Positions 55,390-64,000 of a stretch of 64,000 bases of DNA are shown piece by piece (position 1 is the first letter of the stretch; each line of letters begins with the position of its first letter). The notes beneath the pieces were generated by a model, which saw nothing but the letters and a program-made list of their open reading frames with translations, did no database searches and was not told the origin of the DNA. A program made the translations under genes and the position numbers. Origin of the DNA: Conchocele bisecta (taxonomy: Eukaryota; Mollusca; Bivalvia; Lucinida; Thyasiridae); assembly GCA_029237695.1 (NCBI GenBank), contig CM055279.1:57361530-57425529 (forward strand), in the 5' to 3' direction.

Positions 55390-55455
55390 TTTATTACAAA
55401 GTAATAAGCAATTACTTAACGCTTAATTTTAAGAAAATTAGTAATTGCCGAGTAA

Positions 55456-56942
55456 ATGCTTAACAATTAATTTTATAATTTTCTTAAAATTAATTAGCAA
55501 TTACTGAACAATGCTGCACAAATGCTTAACAAATGTTGAACAAATGCTGAACAATGGTTAACAATGTTAACAATTTGGTGCTCCGCTGCGAGCTTTGTTG
55601 CGAGCATAATGGTGATCATAAGTATCGGGTGGTGCGCTTTTATTATTTTAATAATTTTGAAAAAATTAAGAAATAAATATGTTTTAAAGTGATAGACTTG
55701 TTAGAATAGTTAAATTATTAATTTTGAAAAAAAATGAACTGCGACGAACTTCTCGATCAGGCTAATGGAAGAAACCTCAACTCCGACTGCTGACATCCTG
55801 AAAGATAATGATCCGACAGAGCAATCGGGGTTGACAATCGCGATTGGGGCCGATACGAATGAAAATGCGGCGCGATGAGAGTGGCTAGCTGCGCTGGTTG
55901 CTGGGGGACAATCGGAGCATTATCTCGGTAGGAGTCTCTCAGTTTTTCAGGTGGATAAGATGTCAGATGCGGAGATCGATAAAATGTATGCGCGATACGA
56001 ATCTAGGTTAGGTGCGGAGATGACAAAAACTCTCGGATCGGCGGCTATTCATTTGTACGCAACCGCCGTTAGTATACTTCTCCCTATACCAAACACCGCG
56101 GGGTTGATTGACGATCTAGAGACTGACCCTTTTATAGGTCACACTCTTAGAACAGCCTGCTGCTCAATTTATCACAAGTTTTGAATGTACTTAGCTCCAA
56201 TGCTTAACAATTAATTTTATAATTTTCTTAAAATTAATTAGCAATTACTGAACAATGCTGCACAAATGCTTAACAAATGTTGAACAAATGCTGAACAATG
56301 GTTAACAATGTTAACAATTTGGTGCTCCGCTGCGAGCTTTGTTGCGAGCATAATGGTGATCATAAGTATCGGGTGGTGCGCTTTTATTATTTTAATAATT
56401 TTGAAAAAATTAAGAAATAAATATGTTAAAGTGATGAGACTTGTTAGAATAGTTAAATTAATTTTGAAAAAAATGAACTGCGACGAACTTCTCGATCAGC
56501 TAATGGAAGAAACCTCAACTCCGACTGCTGACATCCTGAAAGATAATGATCCGACAGAGCAATCGGGGTTGGACAATCGCGATTGGGTTTTTTTTTTTGC
56601 CGATACGAATGAAAATGCGGCGCGATGAGAGTGGCTAGCTGCGCTGGTTGCTGGGGGACAATCGGAGCATTATCTCGGTAGGAGTCTCTCAGTTTTTCAG
56701 GTGGATAAGATGTCAGATGCGGAGATCATAAAATGTATGCGCGATACGATCTAGGTTAGGTGCGGAGATGACAAAAACTCTCGGATCGGCGGCTATTCAT
56801 TTGTACGCAACCGCCGTTAGTATACTTTCTCCCTTATACCAAACACGCGGGGTTGATTGACGATCTAGAGACTGACCTTTTATAGGTCAGACTCTTTTAG
56901 AACAGCTGCTGCTCAATTTATCACAAGTTTTGAATACTTAGC
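55456..56942. repeat. 744-bp tandem duplication in Polinton-3
   Basis: Unit 1 (55456-56199) and unit 2 (56200-56942) both begin ATGCTTAACAATTAATTTTA and both contain the repeat block, the TM start and the MSDAEIDKMY part of gene 7. Unit 2 has extra small indels (for example TTTTTTTTTTT after GATTGGG near 56590, and GATCATAAAATG versus GATCGATAAAATG). Confidence 0.9.
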
Positions 56943-57407
56943 TCGCTGACAACGCGTTGCCACGGGTAAACACTGTCAATTTGGACATATATGCCCACGA
57001 ACTATAAGCCCTGATATTAATACAAAATATAATTTTGAAAATGATGACACAAGACACACCAGCGAGAGTGACGGAGTTGAACCCGATTGCTCCAACCCAA
57101 TCGAACCCGAGTGTTACTCCGCCACTGGATGACATACGGCATATAAAAAATTCCAAAAGACAGGCAGCTGGGCGGGCGGCGGCTGCCACCCGAAAAGTTA
57201 AACAAGATAAAATACTCGCCGAGCTTCGAGAGGCTAAACTCCAATCGAGATTGGGGACGGAGACAACAAAACATCTGAAGACAGAGTTGAGTACAACAAC
57301 ACCCCCAATTCACGAATTGGAAGCACACCCAAATTCTTTGAATTTGTCACCCAATACCAACTCCAATTCACGAATTGGGGGTTGGAGTTGGGCGAATCCG
57401 ATTGAAC

Positions 57408-59003
57408 TAGGGTTGTTATCGAATATTCGAATATTCGAATATTCGGTTGTTGTCCGAATATTCGAATACCGTTTTGCTATTCGAATAGTAAAAAAAAAAA
57501 ATATTTTTTTTTTTCTATCAATTTTCTGTGTACCGAAGGGATTAATCGTTATTTAAAGTCAACACTTTGATATCTTGAGATGTGTGAAAGTTTGCGACAG
57601 CCATCGTCGGCCATCGTCGGTAAACAATAACCCGCGAACTCGTTAACTAACGTGTTTGTGTACAGCGCCGATGGGCACACAGGCTTAAACAGGTATGACG
57701 TCGGTCTCCGTATTAGCGGCACGCATTTTGTAGTATTGATTGAAGAAGTTTGTTGTTGATTGGTGTAAGATCTATCGATAGTTTGTCGGGTGCACCGTCT
57801 TTTATGGGGGCGTTTGCATTTTGTGCATTGAATCGAACAAATTCGGTATGGTTGACCAATCGGTAAACTGATTACGAACGGATGTCAATTTCCAACACCT
57901 TATTGGTTTAATCGTTAATTAATTACTCCATATACAAATTTGAGTAAATGTTAACGGATTATATAATGGCAACATTCTGGATATGTTTTACTTTTCTGTA
58001 AAGTAACACGTAGTTATTTCGATAATCGGATACACACTTAATATTGGAATTATGCCACCTGCAGCGTCTGCCGTTTGGGAGACATTTCAAGTTATCACTG
58101 GATAGAAGTCGGCAAAGTGCAACTGTGTAGTGCGGAACTTACTTACGCGGGACAACGTCAAATCTGCGGATCACGTAAACGCCAAACACCCTTCAACACA
58201 CGTCAGTAATGACAGTCAGAAACAAGTGTCCATGACATCGTTTGTCAAGACCGAGAAAAAAGTTATCGCGACCAGAAATGAAAAGATCACACAGTCAGTG
58301 GCCGACATGGTTGTATCGGACTATCTACCCCTCAGTTTCGTGGAAGGCGCCGGTTCCGGAAGCTCATGTTCCAATGTAGCCCCCGAATATACAGTGCCGT
58401 GCCAGGGCTACAGTACGATCGCGTATTGTGAAGAGGTACGACGACGACAGAGAGGCGCTCATTAACGAACTATCATCTGTGTCATCGGCCGCGATAACCA
58501 CCGACACATGGACTTCGAATTCGACCGAGAGTTATATCACGGTGACTGAGCATCATATAACAGACGACTGGGATATGAAAGCCAACGTATTGATCACCAG
58601 GGCCATGCCGGAACGACACACCGGGGAGAATCTCGCCACCAAGCTTAAAGACTGCGTCTCCGAGTTCGGCCTCACCGGGAAAATCGAGACATGTGTCCAC
58701 GACAATGCGCGAAATATCGAGATCGATTTTTTCCCGTTTATTTTTTCATTTTCTAACTACCGGTAACTACGCAGGTACAGAAATGTAACCTGTAACCTGT
58801 GACGCATCAATCGCGGCTATCTGAACCAGATCCCGTCTAGCAAACAATGGCTATTTAGAGCACACACCGTGTAGTGTAGTGTGATTACCAGCGGAGTAAC
58901 TACGTCTGCCTACCGAATATAGCGTTTTCCGAATATTCGAATACTATTCGAATACCTCGACCGAATATTCGAATACCGTTTTTGGCATTCGATAACATCC
59001 CTA
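57408..59003 (+). mobile_element. non-autonomous hAT element with truncated transposase
   Basis: Ends TAGGGTTGTTATCGAAT and, in complement, TAGGGATGTTATCGAAT; 8-bp target duplication GATTGAAC at 57400-57407 and 59004-59011, as expected for hAT. CGAATATTCGAATA subterminal words repeat inside both ends. Polinton-2 has the unoccupied site (CCGATTGAACCCAAATTCG near 33097). The interior codes for the first part of a transposase only. Confidence 0.93.
58052..58765 (+). pseudogene. hAT transposase, N-terminal part
   Basis: A BED-type start (SAVWETFQ, AKCN-V pair, VNAKHPS) interrupted by TAG near 58103, then a frame at 58130-58465 (VSMTSFVKTEKK, VADMVVSDYLPLSFVE) and, after a frameshift, 58428-58766 with ALINELSSVSSAAITTDTWTS, ITVTEHHITDDW and RHTGENLATKL ... 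VHDNARNI, the first half of a hAT (ZBED-like) catalytic domain. The rest and the dimerisation domain are missing. Confidence 0.8.
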
Positions 59004-59207
59004 GATTGAACCCAAATTCGTGAATTGGAGTTGGGTTGTTGGTGGTGGTCTGGCAGTTGTTGGTGCCCTGTGCGTGTGGAAATACCCCCTATTATCGAAA
59101 AAACAACCAGCCAGTGTTCAGAAGAAAGTTACGAAACACCAATCGCGATTGGATGCGCCCCATTTAAACATTAATCGCGACCCCTTTTATATGCAATAAT
59201 TATAACA

Positions 59208-59443
59208 ATGGCTGAACAAGATGGTAAAATGTTAGTGAATGCGCTTTATCACGCCGTGGTGATATCGGGTTTCAGTATCGGGTATGCTCGATTATCAAAG
59301 ATGGCCCTAGGAGGATCCGCTCCCAAATTGGACTTTACTGTGAGAGACGTAGGGCTCGCGACCTTAGATGTAGCAGCCGCAGTTTTGGACCCGAGATTAA
59401 TCTAGTTAAAGCTGGAATTCTACCAGTTAATATATGGAAATAA
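59208..59443 (+). pseudogene. small membrane protein (gene 8), Polinton-3 copy
   Basis: Same as 33299-33532 for 60 residues; a one-base gain near 59392 changes the last codons and creates an early stop at 59403. Confidence 0.68.
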
Positions 59444-59835
59444 ATGGCTTCAATCGCAGTAATAGTAGTGGTGCGCTTGTAAACGCATTGGCGTTCAGCG
59501 GTAGCAACTTTATATTCTCTAAAATGAAAACTCGAACGTGGATGAGGAGCGTAAAGCGTCACGATGTAGCTGTAGAACAACTCAATAGCGCGAAGGAAGC
59601 GTGGTCGAAAAAACGAACCGCCCATCTGGACTGGGTCAATGAAGAGCTTCGCCGCGAAAATCACGCCGCGCAAACTTTTCAGAACGTTGAAGAAGCCAAC
59701 CGCGAGTACGCGCTGGCATATCCGCACAAAAGTCTAGATCCAATGGATCGCGAGCCCCAACTTTCAGATTTCTATGTACCGTCAGAGCCCCAAAAAGACC
59801 GCGAGATCGCGTTCATCGCGTCGGCTACTATATAA
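59444..59835 (+). pseudogene. small membrane protein (gene 9), Polinton-3 copy
   Basis: ATG directly after the gene 8 region. Small indels near 59465 and 59530-59550 shift the frame early; from about 59555 it matches Polinton-2 (HLDWVNEELRRENHAAQTF, LSDFYVPSEPQKDREI), but the C-terminal membrane helix is deleted and replaced by ASATI before the stop. Confidence 0.68.
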
Positions 59836-59888
59836 AATAATTAATTAATTAAAACAATTTTTTTTTATAAAAATATGTATATAGAACG

Positions 59889-60281
59889 ATGTTAGTTGAC
59901 AAACTTTATTACGCTATGATCGATGTAGGCTACACTGCCCAAAAACATCGTATAGCTGGTGCAAAGAGTATGATTCGTCTGGCCTGAGATTCTCTCGAGA
60001 CGTGGCGCGAGGATGAAAAAGCGGCCACCCTTTTCGCAAAGCGGATGTTAGAATCCTCCACCAATACTGGGGATTGGACTCCTTCATCCAATCTCGATTG
60101 GGAGTTGAGGGATGAATTAGATTCCTCCGAGTTCCTTCAGAACTTAACCAATCGCGATTGGACTTCCAACAAAGGTTTATTATTAATGACGCAGTTACCG
60201 GACGAACTGGCGAGGGCATGTTGGAGATTGTCCGATATATTAAAGAATACTTCGCATACGATGAAACACGCGCAAACTTGA
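59889..60281 (+). pseudogene. small protein upstream of integrase (gene 10), Polinton-3 copy
   Basis: MLVDKLYYAMIDVGYTA start after TATATAGAACG; TGA at 59985-59987 (CGA in Polinton-2). The middle is about 42 nt longer than in Polinton-2 and carries palindromes at 60088-60101 and 60148-60161, which encode SNLDWE and TNRDW. Confidence 0.65.
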
Positions 60282-61284
60282 TACCAAACTAACGCGCAAG
60301 CTGTCGAATACATACTATAGCCCACGTGGCTACTGGAAGGGACTCGCGGCCATCAAGAACCTCGCGGCGGCGACCAAGGTTTCAGAAAACGCTGTCAAGG
60401 AATGGCTCAAGAAGCAGGCCATCTGGCAGATCTATTTACCCGCGCCTCACAATATTCCGTGCCCAAAATTCGACGTGCCGGTGCCGAACCAAGTTCACCA
60501 AGCGGATCTCCTGTTTCTCCCTCACGATCGCGTCGGTCGCAAAACGTACAAGTACGCACTGACAATCGTTGACGTAGCGATTCGTTATAAGGGGGCTGAG
60601 CCGTTGGCCACTAAAGAGTCTAAGGAGGTCGCCGAGGCTCTTTCCTGAATATATAAGAGGAGTCCTCTCAAATGGCCGAATCTTCTCCAGGTCGATCCCG
60701 GCCGCGAGTTCATGGGCGCGGTCTCTGATCTATTGTCTAAGCACAAAGTTTCTATCAGACGCGGCCGCGTCAACATCCACCGGGACCAGGGGATCGTGGA
60801 GCGGTTCAATCGAACCCTGGCTGAGAGGCTGTTCGGACACCAATATTCTAAAGAACTTGTAGACCCTCATTCGCGATCGACCGAGTGGGTGGCCAGACTG
60901 CCCGCCGTGGTCTCCGCACTGAACGGAGAGGTGACCAGATTGATAGGTAAGAAGCCCGTAGATGCCATCAAGTCTAAAAAGGTGACGAGCAAGCCCTCTG
61001 CCGTCTCGCGCGGACGACCCGTTGGTTTAGAGGAGCAGCAATCGCCGATTGCGCTTCCATCGGATGTTGACGTCCGGTACCTCTATCAACCGGGAGAGCT
61101 CGAAGGTGGCAGCCGCCGCGCGACTGATCCCGTGTGGTCTCTGAATGTATATCATCTGGATCGCTCTATTACCAAACCCGATGAGCCCATGCTCTATTAT
61201 TTGGCTGATGGTCCATCTCGCGGTTTTGTTCCCGAAGAACTTCTTATGGTACCTTCTGACACCCAGCTGCCCCCGATTGCTTAA
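60261..61284 (+). pseudogene. retrovirus-type integrase, Polinton-3 copy
   Basis: A base gain right after the ATG and a deletion near 60288 break the N-terminus; TGA at 60646-60648 (CGA in the other copies) lies between the first and second catalytic Asp; open from 60712 with IVERFNRT to the end. The C-terminal domain carries a 12-nt in-frame palindromic insertion (61038-61052, adding Gln-Ser-Pro-Ile) absent from both other copies. Confidence 0.87.
61038..61052. repeat. palindrome inserted in-frame in integrase
   Basis: GCAATCGCCGATTGC, perfect arms of 7 around one base. The interval GGAG...CTTCCA is 28 nt here and 16 nt in Polinton-2, a gain of exactly 12. Confidence 0.85.
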
Positions 61285-64000
61285 ATCAAGAGAGGTTCTG
61301 TATGTATTTAGCCCGGTAACACGCGTCTTTTATCGTAGTATGCCGATTCCTAATTTTTGTTGACAGTACGTTTTCATAACGCCGTCTTTCATTTTAAATC
61401 CTCTATTTTGTGCTACATCTATAATGTGTTTTCCATCTTCTGTAGTTTCACTTAGTACTCGTTTATATCTATCCCAATTTAAATTGTTAGTTCTCTTGGA
61501 CATTCCTTTTGCAGAGTTTTTATTAATTTGTTCCAAATTATCTTTAGAATTAAATTTTTCTACGAAATAACACTTACTAAATAACGCTATCGCCCTATCT
61601 CCGCTGAATTCCATTTTGAAAAGTCCTGGCTCTCTTTCGCTCCATTTATCCCAAGCCAACCATTTCTTTTTTCTTTTTCAAACTCGTCTAGTAAGTTAGG
61701 TCTAATCAATTCCTCTATCGTTTTTCCACTAACTCCTATATACATACTATCCGTGTCGTTCTGTATTAATTCAAAGTCTTCTCTTTTTACGTATTTGTCT
61801 AGAAATTCGTATTAAAATTCCAACATTCTCAATTTAGCTAGTTGATAAACCGCTATTCCACAGTGGAAGGGGCTCTTTACTGCACACCGGGGTTTTCGGG
61901 AAGATATTTCGTACGCATCTCCTATCTCTTCCAAATCATCAAAGAATGCAGATCTTAACGCTTTGTCAACACAGGTTTCGTCTTGTGTATATGTCGTATT
62001 TAAATTTGTCTCTCTTTTGCCTCTATCATTTTTCCATAACACGAATTGCCTAATAATTTCATTATATCCGCTACTGGTTTCTTATTTGGTTCTACATCGC
62101 CTGTTCGTCTTGCGGCTGTAACTTCTTTTGCGAACCATTCGAAGGGTTTTACCACTAATATAATCTATAACACGATGAACTCCCGTTATTTCTAGGCCGT
62201 GTTTTAAATACCATTTCAACAGTGGCGCGTACAGCAATACTTTAGTGGCCGACATAGATCCCACCAATTTTCTTCCATTTCCTCTAGTTCTTGCAGTATC
62301 TTCCAAATATTTTTATCATGTGTGCTGGAACCTCATCAACATCTACTTCTCTGTTTATAAAAAGTGGAGACATTTCAGAAAACTTATCTTTTAAGTTGTG
62401 TGGAACTTCTATATCCACCTCCGCAAACCCAAACCAGTCTCCAGATAAAACTCTTTTACAAAACCTTTTAATAAATTTAGGATTATGTGGGGTATCTATA
62501 TGGTGTATAGTTTCTCTCCCACACGGCATATCTTTATTTAACGTAGATAAATATAACGCCTTTGCATCATACCCCAAAATAGCCTTGCAAGGTTTGTTAA
62601 TTCCATTTGATCCAAATGAGGAAATAGATCTAATATTTGAAACACCGGCTTCTGCATTGCGTGTAAATACGATTGATGGACCCCCGACTAGAGCGTCTTT
62701 CATCATTTTGTATGTTTCTTCTTTTGGTGCATATAGAGCCCCCTCCGGTATAACCACCTTTATAGATTTTTGTTCTTTAATGGTTCCTCTCAATAAATAT
62801 TGTATAGCCACACCCGGTAGTGTTACCGCATCTTTGAAAATATCCACACCTCTGTGTTTATAAAATTCACACATTTTTTCTACCGCTTCTAGGAACGGTG
62901 CTAACATCTAAATCGTTATAATTTACAACCAATCTCTGAAAGTTTTCATATTCTTTTCTTTGAAAATTCTACGACATTTACTTAATTCTGTTTCATCTAG
63001 TAACATTTTCCCAGATAGTTTGGAATACCAATTCTCTATATCCGGTAGTCCTGGGTAAATCCAGTTTGTCTGAGAATCGAACCACTCGTAAGGAAAGAAA
63101 GATTTCTGTCCTTTGCATTCGTAGGCTTTTTATCCAACTATCGTAACTTACACCAGGTCCTAGATAAAGTATTACATCAAGAAATCTAAACTCTGGAGTA
63201 AATAGAAATATTGTTGCGTTTGCACGTTTTCCGACCATTACTTTCTTTGTTGTTGATGCCAGTTCGCCTACTAGGTATTTCTTTATTAAGTTTATATCGT
63301 ACTTACTGCTGTTAAAACCTATAACCGGTACTTGCTCTATCCACTGTTCGATCTTGGCGATTTGGTTTTTACGTAAATGTTCTGTATTAAACCCATATCT
63401 TGACCACACTTCTTCTCTTATAGCTTTTCCCCTGACTTTCAAATCTTCTACAAATTTTTCTATAAGTTTTGCGGGATCTTTATCACAAATATGAGTTACT
63501 GTTGCTGAGAAATTATCTCCTATACTAACGCTTACCGGAACGTGCTCAGCTTCGTACTCTTAAACTATTACCTAGCGTTTTAAATTCTGGGTTGAGATAC
63601 GCCTCAAAATCATATACTATCTGATATGGATAAAGAGTAGTGTCGCAACCGATCTTTATATCATTTACCCGTTCTTTGGAATTCGCATTCCCACATAACT
63701 ACTAGGTTGAATTCTTTGCTTCTTCTAATAAATGTATCTCTTCTCGTAGTGGATGCGCGTTCTTTTTTTCTATGCTTTGCATGAATCTTGCACCCGTGCC
63801 AGTAACAGCCGTGATATTGATATACGGTATTGTTTTCTTGGCAGTATCCATCTACTGGAGCTCCTAAAATATCCATCTTTCACCCCCGTGTCCGCACTGT
63901 TCGTGGTGAATGTGAATTCCCTCCCGCTTTTCCACAGAATACATCCAATCGATCGCCCCATAACTGTTAGAACTTTTTGGGTAAAACGCTTTCTCGTCGA
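61283..64000 (-). pseudogene. protein-primed family B DNA polymerase, Polinton-3 copy (partial)
   Basis: C-terminal two-thirds of the gene; the N-terminus lies beyond the window. In order on the minus strand: HGCYWHGC (about 63815), the exo I region (about 63620), NSSKYDINLIKKYLVG (exo II, about 63300), the exo III region (about 62900), GYDAKALYLS (motif A, about 62560), the motif B region (about 62040) and the motif C region (about 61750), then a stop near 61283. Frame breaks near 63660, 63560, 63140, 62900, 62290, 62060, 61820, 61670 and 61345. It is more AT-rich and more diverged from Polintons 1 and 2 than the other genes of this element. Confidence 0.87.

Larger units (their letters stand above)
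55564..59195 (+). pseudogene. gene 7 membrane protein, duplicated and interrupted
   Basis: First copy from 55564 (TM helix, NCDELLDQ, MSDAEIDKMYARYESRLG at 55960) to about 56183; second, more damaged, copy 56308-56960; a continuing part 57041-57407; hAT insertion; then 59012-59195 with the C-terminal helix VVGGGLAVVGALCVW and a basic tail ending at TAA 59193-59195. This copy shows the full C-terminus lost to a stop in Polinton-2. Palindromes at 57241-57254, 57302-57320, 57362-57377 and 59138-59151 add or change short peptides. Confidence 0.6.
40703..64000. mobile_element. Polinton-3, interrupted Polinton/Maverick element (right end outside window)
   Basis: The left end AGTAGTATATAGGGAGTC at 40703 shares its outer 11 bases with Polintons 1 and 2. 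The gene order is as in Polinton-2. It is interrupted by a gypsy element (45085-50060), a 744-bp tandem duplication (55456-56942) and a hAT fragment (57408-59003), and is still within the polymerase gene at 64000. It carries the most dispersed palindromes of the three copies. Confidence 0.9.

Noticed and set aside
58130..58766. Domesticated host ZBED gene
   Set aside because: It lies inside an element with hAT ends and an 8-bp duplication, contains a stop and a frameshift, and lacks the C-terminal half.
11169..61052. Palindromes as restriction or methylation sites only
   Set aside because: They are longer than such sites, have two or more sequence subfamilies and differ by presence or absence between aligned copies.

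Overview
The window reads as animal host DNA, most likely from a bivalve mollusc, carrying a cluster of three large virus-like DNA transposons of the Polinton/Maverick (adintovirus-related) type. The bivalve guess rests on a recalled minisatellite type near 8.6-9.07 kb (cores such as AACAGTGTAGATCCTGAT) and on GGAC/GAAC microsatellites, so it is a moderate inference. There is no bacterial gene organisation. I could not support any ordinary host gene.

Layout. 1-9276: host repeats (two small inverted-repeat DNA elements, a LINE reverse-transcriptase scrap, a 3.6-kb composite inverted repeat, a perfect 50-bp-arm palindrome, microsatellites and minisatellites). 9277-21887: Polinton-1 (12.6 kb, internally deleted). 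22040-39499: Polinton-2 (17.5 kb, full gene set). 40703-beyond 64000: Polinton-3, whose right end lies outside the window; it is interrupted by a Ty3/gypsy LTR retrotransposon (45085-50060), a 744-bp tandem duplication (55456-56942) and a truncated hAT element (57408-59003). All three Polintons point the same way, separated by 152 bp and 1.2 kb of host DNA, and all start AGTAGTATATA. Terminal inverted repeats and target duplications are visible for the first two.

Gene order in each Polinton, left to right: short membrane protein (-), repeat-shaft fibre-like protein (-), penton-like protein (-), conserved 475-aa protein (+), acidic/amphipathic membrane protein (-), double-jelly-roll-type major capsid protein (+), FtsK/HerA-like packaging ATPase (+), a TM protein (+), two small membrane proteins (+), a small protein (+), a retrovirus-type integrase (+), and a protein-primed family B DNA polymerase (-). 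This is the logic of a self-synthesising transposon or endogenous virus: polymerase and integrase for replication and insertion, capsid proteins and ATPase for packaging, and a fibre-like protein for possible attachment. An adenain-like protease was not recognised.

Most genes are broken by stops and frameshifts. Intact-looking ORFs are the Polinton-1 integrase and acidic membrane protein, and in Polinton-2 the 475-aa protein, the acidic membrane protein and two small membrane proteins. The near identity of the Polinton-2 terminal repeats and of the gypsy LTRs contrasts with the broken coding regions, so copies may have moved in trans, or some indels may be assembly errors.

The most unusual signal is a dispersed family of 14-19-bp perfect or near-perfect palindromes (core CCAATCGCGATTGG and CCAATTCACGAATTGG, about 25 copies) scattered through the Polintons, also inside genes. 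At three places where copies can be aligned, the palindrome-bearing copy is exactly 12 nt longer, so frame is kept and the same short peptide (NRDW, QSRL or PPIHELE depending on frame) turns up in unrelated proteins. A second AT-rich palindrome (AATTTTCTTAAAATT) is scattered at gene boundaries.
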